Positions 1 through 7,376 of a DNA stretch of 64,000 nucleotides are shown piece after piece. The notes under the pieces are model-generated. The model ran no database searches and was not told the DNA's origin. It worked only from the letters and a program-made list of their open reading frames with translations. Position 1 is the stretch's first letter, and every line of letters begins with the position of its first letter. The translations under genes and the position numbers were made by a program. Source of the DNA: Pseudomonas sp. MPC6 (lineage in GTDB: Bacteria; Pseudomonadota; Gammaproteobacteria; Pseudomonadales; Pseudomonadaceae); the NCBI RefSeq assembly GCF_006094435.1, contig NZ_CP034783.1:2941001-3005000 (forward strand). Direction: 5' to 3'.

Positions 1-702
1 AGTGTTGACCAGCAGCGCCGTGGGTTTCATCCAGTCCAATGCCTGGGCGTCGACCATGCCCCGGCTGCGCTCGCTGAGCACCAGATGCACCGACAGCACA
101 TCGGCCTGTTCGAACAGTTCCTGCTTGCTGACATAGGTCACGTCGACTTCCGCCGCGCGCTCGGCGGTCAGGTTTTCGCTCCAGGCGATCACCCGCATGC
201 CGAACACCTGGCCGAACCGGGCAACACGCTGGCCAATGCTGCCCAAGCCAAGGATTCCCAGGGTTTTGCCGTGCAAATCGCCGCCTAGCCCTTGCTGCCA
301 TTTGCCAGCGCGCAGGGCATTGGCTTCAACCACCAGGTTACGGGTTGCGGCCATGATCAGTGCCCAGGTCAATTCCGGCGCGGCGTGTTTGTAGCTGTCG
401 GTGCCGCAAACCCGAATGCCCAGCGCGGCAGCGGCTTTCAGGTCCAGGGCGGCGTTGCGCATGCCGCCGGTGACCAGCAGTTTGAGTGTCGGCAATTGCC
501 GCAACAGGTCCTCGTCGAACCGGGTGCGCTCGCGCATCACACAGATCACTTCAAATTCACCCAGTCGCTCTGCCAGGGTTGCGTTGTCGGCGGGGTAGTC
601 ATGGATAAAACTCACCTGGCCGATGGCGTCCAGCGCCGACCAGTCCACCACGTCCCGGGCCACATCCTGCCAGTCGTCGATAACCGCAATCTGCACCGCC
701 AT
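1..702 (-). CDS. D-2-hydroxyacid dehydrogenase family protein (3' end outside window)
   Basis: The minus-strand reading frame begins with ATG at 702 (MAVQIAVIDDWQDVA) and runs off the left edge without a stop, so 234 residues are visible of a family that is usually 310-330 long. The nucleotide-binding motif GILGLGSIGQRVARFG lies near residue 150, preceded by the substrate-domain segment LLVTGGMRNAALDL. Such enzymes reduce 2-oxoacids or oxidise D-2-hydroxyacids with NAD(P)H in the cytoplasm. The next gene upstream (secreted hydrolase) ends 13 bp away on the same strand, so the two may be co-transcribed. The exact substrate cannot be told from sequence. Confidence 0.88.
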   Translation of the reverse strand, partial: MAVQIAVIDDWQDVARDVVDWSALDAIGQVSFIHDYPADNATLAERLGEFEVICVMRERTRFDEDLLRQLPTLKLLVTGGMRNAALDLKAAAALGIRVCGTDSYKHAAPELTWALIMAATRNLVVEANALRAGKWQQGLGGDLHGKTLGILGLGSIGQRVARFGQVFGMRVIAWSENLTAERAAEVDVTYVSKQELFEQADVLSVHLVLSERSRGMVDAQALDWMKPTALLVNT

Positions 703-715
703 CAGCCTTACCTCA

Positions 716-1741
716 TCAACGAACGGGATTGGTCTTGTTCAGCCAGGCCAGCAACGCCTGGTGGAATTTCGCCGGCTCTTCCATTTGCGGCGCGTGGCCC
801 ATCCCGGGGAATTCGACCAGCGTCGACTGGGGAATCAGTTTCGCCACTTGCTTGCCGAGTACCTGGTAGTGCCCGATTTTCGCCTTGACCTCGGGCGGCG
901 CAAGGTCCTTGCCGATGGCCGTGGTGTCGGAAGTACCGATCAGCAGCAGCGTCGGCATCTTCAAGTCCTTGAACTCGTAGTACACCGGTTGGGTGAAGAT
1001 CATGTCGTAGATCAACGCCGAATTCCACGCCACCTGAGTCTTGCCCGGCCCTTTGCTCAGGCCCGCGAGCATGTCCACCCAGCGATCATACTCGGGCTTC
1101 CAGCGGCCGTCGTAATACGTGCTGCGCTCGTAGTCGCGGATGCCTTGGGCGGTGACCTTCAATTCACGCTCATACCATCGATCCACCGTGCGATAGGGCA
1201 CGCCGAGGGCTTTCCAGTCTTCCAGGCCGATGGGGTTGACCAGTGCCAGCTGTTCGACCTGATCGGGATACAGGAGTGCATAGCGGGTGGCGAGCATGCC
1301 GCCGGTGGAATGCCCGAGCAACGTGGCCTTCTGGATACCGAGGGCCTTGAGCAGTTGCTGGGTGTTGGTGGCCAGTTGCTGGAAGCTGTATTGGTAGTTG
1401 TCCGGCTTGCTGGACGTACAGAAACCGATCTGGTCCGGGGCGATGACCCGGTAGCCGGCGTCGCTCAGGGCCTTGATCGAGGTGTCCCAGGTCGCGCCGC
1501 AGAAATTCTTGCCATGCAGCAACACGACGCTGCGCCCGTTGGCCTTGCCGTTGGCAGCGACGTCCATGTATCCCATCTGCAGGGTCTTGCCTTGGGACTG
1601 GAAGTCGAAGTGCTTGACGGTGTAGGGGTATTCGAAACCTTGCAACTGTGGACCGTATTCCGGGCCTTCGGCATAAGCGATGACCGGCAGTGCGGCGGTC
1701 AGCAGCAGGCTGGGCAGCCAGCGCGAGCGTCTCTGGGGCAT
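716..1741 (-). CDS. Secreted alpha/beta hydrolase
   Basis: This 341-residue protein has an N-terminal signal peptide (hydrophobic LPSLLLTAALPVIAYA), so it is probably periplasmic. It shows the alpha/beta-hydrolase fold: the oxyanion-region VVLLHGKNFCG, the nucleophile elbow GHSTGG and a C-terminal GMGHAPQ carrying the likely catalytic His. A GGAGT ribosome-binding site stands 7 bases before the ATG. It sits 13 bp upstream of the 2-hydroxyacid dehydrogenase and may share its transcript. Substrate unknown; esterase, haloalkane dehalogenase-like or C-C hydrolase activities all fit the fold. Confidence 0.88.
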   Translation of the reverse strand: MPQRRSRWLPSLLLTAALPVIAYAEGPEYGPQLQGFEYPYTVKHFDFQSQGKTLQMGYMDVAANGKANGRSVVLLHGKNFCGATWDTSIKALSDAGYRVIAPDQIGFCTSSKPDNYQYSFQQLATNTQQLLKALGIQKATLLGHSTGGMLATRYALLYPDQVEQLALVNPIGLEDWKALGVPYRTVDRWYERELKVTAQGIRDYERSTYYDGRWKPEYDRWVDMLAGLSKGPGKTQVAWNSALIYDMIFTQPVYYEFKDLKMPTLLLIGTSDTTAIGKDLAPPEVKAKIGHYQVLGKQVAKLIPQSTLVEFPGMGHAPQMEEPAKFHQALLAWLNKTNPVR

Positions 1742-1826
1742 GGGTAAACTCCATTGGAAATCCGCCGATGCTGGATCGGCATGATTAGGGCGACATTAAA
1801 CACAGGCAATCACGGCGCCAGATCGT

Positions 1827-2261
1827 TCAACCCATCCAGCCCAATGTGGCCAGGGCCAGTACGCCATAGCGGGCGCCTTTGGCGAGGGTCACGATCAGCA
1901 GGAATCGCCCCAGCGGCTCGCGCATCACCCCGGCCACCAGGGTCAGCGGATCACCGATGACGGGCACCCAACTTAGCAGCAAGGACCAGTGACCGTAGCG
2001 CTGATAATGGATTCGGGCTTTTTCCAGATGGCGAGGACTGACCGGAAACCAGCGCCGGTCGCGGAAGCGCTCGATGCCACGGCCCAGCCACCAGTTGACC
2101 AACGACCCCAGGACATTGCCCAGCGTGGCCACGGCCAGCAACAGCCAGAGCCAATACCGGTCGCTGAGCAGCAACCCCACCAGCAGCGCTTCGGACTGCA
2201 GGGGCAGCAGGGTCGCGGCGCCGAACGCGGCGAAAAACAGCCCGATGTACGCACCGGACAT
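1827..2261 (-). CDS. YqaA/DedA-type small membrane protein
   Basis: A 144-residue integral membrane protein with four hydrophobic segments and the VTT (SNARE-associated/DedA) features: GNVLGSLVNWWLGRG in the first half and the SWVPVIGDPLTLVAGVM segment in the second. The short length fits the YqaA subgroup. ATG at 2261 overlaps the TGA of the DUF411 gene (TGATG), which points to translational coupling; a TTG three bases earlier is a less likely start. DedA-family proteins are implicated in lipid-carrier movement and envelope homeostasis, but the role of YqaA itself is not settled. Confidence 0.85.
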   Translation of the reverse strand: MSGAYIGLFFAAFGAATLLPLQSEALLVGLLLSDRYWLWLLLAVATLGNVLGSLVNWWLGRGIERFRDRRWFPVSPRHLEKARIHYQRYGHWSLLLSWVPVIGDPLTLVAGVMREPLGRFLLIVTLAKGARYGVLALATLGWMG

Positions 2262-2707
2262 CAATGGGCAGGGTAGTCCGCCACCACCACGTCAGTGCCG
2301 TCCTTTTTCAGGCCGATCACCTGATAGGCATCACTCATGCCGTCCATTTCCATGCCAGGCGAACCCATGGGCATGCCGGGGGCGGCGACACCCAGCAGAT
2401 CGTCGCGCTTGCTCAAGGCCAACACCTGATCGGCGGGCACATGGCCTTCAACGAATTTGCCATTGATCAGGCCGGTATGGCACGACGACAGACGCGGCGG
2501 CACGCCGTGCTGTTGCTTGAATTCGCTCATGTTGGTTTCGACGCGATCGTCGACCTTGAAACCGTTGGCCTCCAGATGGCTGATCCATTTTTTGCAGCAG
2601 CCGCAGTTGGCGTCGCGGTGGACCTCGATCGGGATCAGGTCGGCGGCCTGGGCCAGGGAGGAGATGAACAGGGCGCTCAGGGCGGCCAGACGCAGATGGG
2701 TTCGCAT
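2261..2707 (-). CDS. DUF411 periplasmic protein with CxCC motif
   Basis: A 148-residue protein with a signal peptide (LAALSALFISSLAQAAD) followed by the DUF411 domain. The thiol motif NCGCCKKW lies near residue 35 and a further cysteine in RLSSCHTG. A Met-rich stretch (GMPMGSPGMEMDGM) follows. DUF411 proteins resemble thioredoxin-fold metal-binding proteins and are often linked to copper handling; copper binding here is inference from the Cys and Met content. The stop codon overlaps the start of the YqaA-type gene, so the two are co-expressed. Confidence 0.87.
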   Translation of the reverse strand: MRTHLRLAALSALFISSLAQAADLIPIEVHRDANCGCCKKWISHLEANGFKVDDRVETNMSEFKQQHGVPPRLSSCHTGLINGKFVEGHVPADQVLALSKRDDLLGVAAPGMPMGSPGMEMDGMSDAYQVIGLKKDGTDVVVADYPAH

Positions 2708-2971
2708 GGGTAATCTCGTTTCAGGTAGCGGCCAGAAAAATGCATTCTGACCATTCTAGACAACTACGAGGCGCGAGACTGTTTCGAAGTAATACTGGAT
2801 TCGACGCAACGTTGGAAAAACCTCATGGTGATCGCCGCAAGAAGCCAAAACGCTCCATCGGTTGTAACATGAGACCCCGTTTGCAGCCCCCATCCCCGAA
2901 AAACACCAAGGGACTGGCCTGCCTGCGGATACAACATTTTTCAGCTTCAGGCTCACATTCAGGAAATGGCA

Positions 2972-3160
2972 ATGACTCAGTCGCAACGTTTGAAATACTC
3001 GATTCTGATCTCCCTGGTCGTGCTGGGCATCATGTTTGGCCTGTCTTATCTGCAGAACACCGGCGTCATCGACGAAAAGCTGTTCCAGTACATTGCGATT
3101 GGCGTAGCGGTGCTGGTGGTGGTGATCAATGGCGTGATGCGCCGCAAGGTCAAGCCCTGA
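2972..3160 (+). CDS. Small membrane protein, function unknown
   Basis: A 62-residue protein with two hydrophobic segments (YSILISLVVLGIMFGLSYL and FQYIAIGVAVLVVVINGVM) and a basic C terminus (RRKVKP). The ATG at 2972 is preferred to the ATG at 2966 because the AGGAAA ribosome-binding site ends too close to the earlier one. The gene is convergent with, and 7 bp from, the Fur-like regulator. I do not recognise a functional family beyond small conserved Pseudomonas membrane proteins. Confidence 0.72.
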   Translation: MTQSQRLKYSILISLVVLGIMFGLSYLQNTGVIDEKLFQYIAIGVAVLVVVINGVMRRKVKP

Positions 3161-3167
3161 GCGACGC

Positions 3168-3551
3168 TCATCGGCCGGGTCGCTCGGGATGAAGAACGGC
3201 GGCGGCCTGTGGATGCAGGCTGTAGCTTTTGTCCGGATTCAGGGTGATCACGCCTTCGCCGCACAGGCGCTTCAACACTTCCCGCACACTGAGAAACGAC
3301 AACGGGATGTCCAGGTCCAGCAAGTGACTGTGCACGCCCCGCACCCCCAGGCTGCGGTCGCTTTCGGCGGCAGTCAGCAAGGCGTCGATGACCTTCAGAC
3401 GAATCAGACTGGTGCGCAGGCCGAAGCTCTTGAGCAGGAATCTGATCCGCTCGTTGCCGTGGCGCTCGGTACGTTGATCGAAAACGCCGGAGCCCATGGC
3501 GGTGCTCTTTGGCGCAGTGCTACCGTCCGTTGGCAGTTGCGAGTTGTACAT
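3168..3551 (-). CDS. Fur-like winged-helix regulator lacking obvious metal ligands
   Basis: A 127-residue protein with a perfect AAGGAG site 7 bases before its ATG. Residues 35-120 look like the DNA-binding half of a Fur-family protein: FLLKSFGLRTSLIRLKVIDAL, then a winged helix ending GEGVITLNPDKSYSLHP. The dimerisation half of Fur, with its His-x-His and Cys-x-x-Cys metal sites, is absent, and the protein ends soon after the wing. Similar short proteins in Pseudomonas are often labelled Fe2+/Zn2+ uptake regulation protein. It lies upstream of, and divergent from, pvdQ, so a link with iron is tempting but unproven. Confidence 0.6.
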   Translation of the reverse strand: MYNSQLPTDGSTAPKSTAMGSGVFDQRTERHGNERIRFLLKSFGLRTSLIRLKVIDALLTAAESDRSLGVRGVHSHLLDLDIPLSFLSVREVLKRLCGEGVITLNPDKSYSLHPQAAAVLHPERPGR

Positions 3552-3711
3552 GCAAAAACTCCTTTTTTAGAGCCTGAACCGGAAAATGTGATGAGCGCTC
3601 TCATTCAATAAGACGCATGAGCCGGGCAAATCATGAAGGCTCAGATGTAGAAATTTTGTCGCCATCGCGTCAGCGCCACGTCAGACGCCGTAATGGCGGG
3701 GGCCAGCGCCC

Positions 3712-3734
3712 TAAATTTTTTTCCTTCGCTTCGT
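3712..3734 (+). promoter_or_regulatory. Candidate iron-starvation (PvdS-type) promoter of pvdQ
   Basis: GCCCTAAAT followed after 15 bases by CGT lies 70 bp before the pvdQ start. TAAAT...CGT is the signature of promoters read by PvdS/FpvI-type ECF sigma factors; the usual published spacer is about 16-17, so this is one base short. The same TAAAT-N15-CGT arrangement occurs upstream of the TonB receptor at 29312-29334, which strengthens both calls. Confidence 0.6.
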
Positions 3735-3803
3735 CCTTAGGGGGAGGCACATTGCGGGCAGCGACGCCGGGTGTGTCCTTCGTTTATACGATCAGGAGCG
3801 AGC

Positions 3804-6149
3804 GTGATTATTTCCAGGCAGTTAACCCGGTTGAGCCTTGCCGGGATGTTGGTGGGCTTGAGCCTTGCGGCAAACGCGCGCAGCCAGCCGGAGCAGGCGA
3901 CTGCCGATATCCGTCGCACCAGTTTCGGCGTGCCGCATATTCGCGCCGAGAATGAGCGCGGCCTCGGCTATGGCATTGGTTATGCCTACGCCCAGGACAA
4001 CCTGTGCCTGCTGGCCAATGAGATCATCACGGTGAACGGCGAACGCTCACGCTATTTCGGCCCGGACCAATTGACGGTCGAAGAGCGGGAAAACCGGGTC
4101 AGTGATGTATTTTTCTCCTGGTTGAACACCCCCCAGGCCGTCGACGCATTCTGGCAGGCGCAAACGCCGCAAATCCGCCAGCTCATGGACGGTTATGTGG
4201 CCGGCTACAACCGTGCCCTGGGAGAGCGTCGGGTCCAGGGGTTGCCACAGCAATGCCGGGGTGACTGGGTGCGAGAAGTGACGGCGCAGGACCTGGTCAA
4301 GTTGATCCGTCGTCTGCTGGTCGAAGGCGGCGTAGGGCAATTTGCCGAAGCCTTGGCCGGTGCCACCCCACCCAAAGCCGTCGCTCGAACGACAGCCGCC
4401 CCGACCTCATTCCAGCTTGCCGATTCGCGCATGCAGCGCTTTGCCCTGGATCGTGGCAGCAATGCGGTGGCGGTCGGCAGCGAGCGTTCTTTCAATGGCC
4501 GCGGCATGTTGCTGGCCAATCCGCATTTCCCCTGGGTCGGCGGGATGCGCTTCTACCAGATGCACCTGACCATTCCCGGCAAGCTGGACGTCATGGGCGC
4601 CGCGTTGCCCGGGTTGCCGATGATCAACATCGGTTTCAGCCAGCACCTGGCCTGGACCCACACCGTGGACTCGTCGAAGCATTTCACCTTGTACCGCCTG
4701 CAACTCGACCCCAAGGATCCCACCCGCTATCTGCTCGACGGCAAGTCGTTACCGATGAAGCAACAGACGGTGACCGTGGACGTGAAGCAGCCGGATGGCC
4801 AGACCCGCGCGGTGTCCCATGTGGTCTTCAGTTCACAATTCGGCCCGATCGTGCAGTGGCCGGGGAGGCTCGACTGGGACCATCAGGTCGCCTATAGCTT
4901 GCGCGATGCCAACCTGGATAACGATCGGGTGCTGCAGCAGTGGTACGCGATGAACCGTGCAACCAGCCTCAAGGCGTTGCAGGCGTCGGTGCATGAAATC
5001 CAGGGGATTCCCTGGGTCAACACCCTGGCGGCGGACGATCAGGGGCAGACGCTGTACATGAACCTGTCAGTGGTGCCGAACGTCAATGCCGACAAACTGG
5101 CCAAGTGCAGCGATCCTCGGGCCGGGTTGCAGATGATCGTGCTCGACGGTTCCAACAGCGCCTGCGCCTGGGACATCGATCCGCACGCTGCGCAACAAGG
5201 CATCTATGCGGCAGAGCGGTTGCCGCAATTGTTGCGCAAGGACTTTGTACAACACTCCAATGATTCGGCCTGGATGGCCAACCCGGCCCAGCCGCTCACC
5301 GGCTTCTCGCCGCTGATCAGCCAGGACAACCAGCCTTTGGGGCTGCGTTCACGCTTTGCCCTGGATCGCCTGGGTGCCTTGAGCAAGGCCGGCCCGATTG
5401 CGGCGGCGGACCTGCAACGGATGGTCATGGACGACCAGGTGTATCAGGCCACCCAGGTGATGCCGGACCTGCTGCAATTCTGCGCGGCGGACCTGGGGGG
5501 CGATGCGCCGACGCTGACGCCGTTGTGCGCCAGCCTCAAGGCCTGGGACCGCAGTGCGAATCTCGACAGTGGCCTGGGGTGGGTGCATTTCCAGAACGTC
5601 ATGGAGGCGCTGCAGGACGCACCTGATGTCTGGCGTGTCGGGTTCGATCCGAAAGATCCGCAGCATACGCCGCGTGGCCTGGCCGTGGATCGTCCGCCCG
5701 TGGCGAAGGCCGTCCGCGAGGCCATGCTGGCATCGGTGGAGCACGTCAATCAATCGGGCCTGAAGTCTGACAGCCGTTGGGGTGATATCCAGGTGGTCAG
5801 CAGTGGTGGCCAGCAGACGCCGATTCACGGCGGGCCCGGTACCCTGGGGGTGTATAACGCCATCCAGAGCGTGCCGAGAACCGACGGCAAGCGCGAAGTG
5901 GTCAGTGGCACCAGCTATTTGCAAGTGGTGACCTTCGATGACCAGGGGCCGCAGGCCCAGGGGTTGCTGGCATTCTCGCTGTCCAGTGACCCGGCGTCGA
6001 AGTATTCCCGGGACCAGACCCTGGCCTTTTCGCAAAAACAGTTGAGTGTGCTGCCGTTCACCGAGCAGCAGATCACGGCCGATCCGCAGTATCAGACCCT
6101 GACGATCCGCGAGCAGGATGAAAAAGCCGGGAAGGTGGCCAGACAGTAA
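3804..6149 (+). CDS. pvdQ: Pyoverdine-maturation / acyl-homoserine lactone acylase PvdQ
   Basis: A 781-residue Ntn-hydrolase that removes the fatty-acid tail from pyoverdine precursors in the periplasm and can also cleave long-chain acyl-homoserine lactones. It follows P. aeruginosa PvdQ closely in recalled segments: ADIRRTSFGVPHIRAENERG, GYAYAQDN, RRLLVEGGVGQFA, LLANPHFPW and PGLPMINIGFS. The autocatalytic cleavage site is G-S at about residue 218/219 (DRGSNAVAVG), giving alpha and beta subunits. GTG at 3804 is chosen because AGGAG precedes it by five bases and a signal peptide (LAGMLVGLSLAANA) follows. The rest of the pyoverdine locus is not in the window; the convergent neighbour is a FecR-type protein. 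Confidence 0.93.
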   Translation: MIISRQLTRLSLAGMLVGLSLAANARSQPEQATADIRRTSFGVPHIRAENERGLGYGIGYAYAQDNLCLLANEIITVNGERSRYFGPDQLTVEERENRVSDVFFSWLNTPQAVDAFWQAQTPQIRQLMDGYVAGYNRALGERRVQGLPQQCRGDWVREVTAQDLVKLIRRLLVEGGVGQFAEALAGATPPKAVARTTAAPTSFQLADSRMQRFALDRGSNAVAVGSERSFNGRGMLLANPHFPWVGGMRFYQMHLTIPGKLDVMGAALPGLPMINIGFSQHLAWTHTVDSSKHFTLYRLQLDPKDPTRYLLDGKSLPMKQQTVTVDVKQPDGQTRAVSHVVFSSQFGPIVQWPGRLDWDHQVAYSLRDANLDNDRVLQQWYAMNRATSLKALQASVHEIQGIPWVNTLAADDQGQTLYMNLSVVPNVNADKLAKCSDPRAGLQMIVLDGSNSACAWDIDPHAAQQGIYAAERLPQLLRKDFVQHSNDSAWMANPAQPLTGFSPLISQDNQPLGLRSRFALDRLGALSKAGPIAAADLQRMVMDDQVYQATQVMPDLLQFCAADLGGDAPTLTPLCASLKAWDRSANLDSGLGWVHFQNVMEALQDAPDVWRVGFDPKDPQHTPRGLAVDRPPVAKAVREAMLASVEHVNQSGLKSDSRWGDIQVVSSGGQQTPIHGGPGTLGVYNAIQSVPRTDGKREVVSGTSYLQVVTFDDQGPQAQGLLAFSLSSDPASKYSRDQTLAFSQKQLSVLPFTEQQITADPQYQTLTIREQDEKAGKVARQ

Positions 6150-6173
6150 AGCGATTGGTGCTGTAGCGAAGAA

Positions 6174-6212
6174 TGAAGGCCGCACCCTCACAAGGGCTGC
6201 GGCCTTCAGCTT
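6174..6212 (+). terminator. Bidirectional terminator between pvdQ and the FecR-type gene
   Basis: An 11-bp perfect stem, TGAAGGCCGCA at 6174-6184 and its complement at 6198-6208, is followed by GCTTTT. It lies 25 bp after the pvdQ stop, and its right arm overlaps the 3' end of the convergent FecR-type gene. Confidence 0.8.
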
Positions 6213-7207
6213 TTCGGGGCTTGTTGCGGAATGGCGTTGAGGACCGGGTTGCCGTCCTTGTTGCGGGTCAGGTAGACCGGGAGCACCTTGGGCAGGGATG
6301 CCGCCAGGCTGTTGAGCTCCTTGATGTTGTAGATGCCGCCGAGGCGGATCGAGCCGGTACTGTGGTCGGCCAGCATCAGCGGCTTGCCCAGGTATCGATT
6401 GATCAAGGGCAGGGCATCGGACAACGCCAGGTCATCGAGCACCAGTTTGCCGCTGCGCCAGGCCAATGAATTATCGTTGGCGTAGGTCTGGCTGATCTGC
6501 GGTGTGTAGTCGCCGTGTTTATAACGGGCCTGCATCGACGGCCCGAGACGCAAGCCATCGCCCGGAAGATCATCGTTGCTGCTCACCAGTACCGAACCTT
6601 CAATCAGGTTGACGCGCACCTGATCCTCATACATCCAGACGTTGAATTTGGTTCCGGTGACCCGAATCCTGCCGTCCGCCGCCCTGACGATAAAGGGGTG
6701 AGCGGTGTCGTGGCTGACGCTGAAAAAAGCTTCGCCCCTCTCCAGCGTGACCTGGCGATGATCCTTGTAGTTGCTGAACGTCAGCTCGCTGCCCAGGTTC
6801 AGTTCCACCTGGCTGCCATCGCTCAGGGTCACCTGACGCACCGTATCGCCGGCCTCGAAGTGCTGGTAGGCATCGGGCAGCCAGCCGAGGTTCCAGCCGC
6901 TGAAGGCGGCCAGTGGCAACGCCAGGGCACACACGGCGGCCGCGATGCCGACCGTGCGCCAGGGCGTGGCAGGTTTGATCCGGGCAGCTGGCACCACGGC
7001 GTCGGGACGAGGCAAATCCCCTGCGACTTCCCAGATGTCCAGCATGGCCTCGTACTCGAACGCATGAAGCGGATGCGCATCACGCCACTGTTCGAAAGCC
7101 AGGCGCTCGTGCGCGGTGCAGTCGCTGGCGTGCAGACGCATGCACCAGTGCGCAGCGGCATCGGTGATGGCGTCATATTGGGCTTGCGAGAGAGGGCTGT
7201 CGGTCAT
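6206..7207 (-). CDS. FecR-family anti-sigma regulator, FpvR-like
   Basis: A 333-residue protein with the FecR plan: an N-terminal cytoplasmic anti-sigma domain (DAAAHWCMRLHASDCTAHERLAFEQW), one membrane segment (TVGIAAAVCALALPLAAFSGW, about residues 87-107), then a periplasmic FecR domain with LSDGSQVELNLGSELTF and VTGTKFNVW, and a C-terminal secretin/STN-like part. Such proteins pass a signal from a TonB-dependent siderophore receptor to an ECF sigma factor. In P. aeruginosa fpvR lies close to pvdQ, so FpvR is the best guess. No ECF sigma gene is adjacent here, which is unusual for the family. Confidence 0.82.
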   Translation of the reverse strand: MTDSPLSQAQYDAITDAAAHWCMRLHASDCTAHERLAFEQWRDAHPLHAFEYEAMLDIWEVAGDLPRPDAVVPAARIKPATPWRTVGIAAAVCALALPLAAFSGWNLGWLPDAYQHFEAGDTVRQVTLSDGSQVELNLGSELTFSNYKDHRQVTLERGEAFFSVSHDTAHPFIVRAADGRIRVTGTKFNVWMYEDQVRVNLIEGSVLVSSNDDLPGDGLRLGPSMQARYKHGDYTPQISQTYANDNSLAWRSGKLVLDDLALSDALPLINRYLGKPLMLADHSTGSIRLGGIYNIKELNSLAASLPKVLPVYLTRNKDGNPVLNAIPQQAPKS

Positions 7208-7376
7208 TGACTCATCCTGATTTCCTGCATTCTAACCTTGAGCGAAGTCGGCGAGAACAACCGTCATGGCAATTACCCATCAATCAGCACTGTTTTTTAC
7301 TTAAACACCCGAAAAACCGGCAGTTGCCATGCAGTATCCATAAACAACGTGAAAAAATGATCAAGGCAACGGCGAC

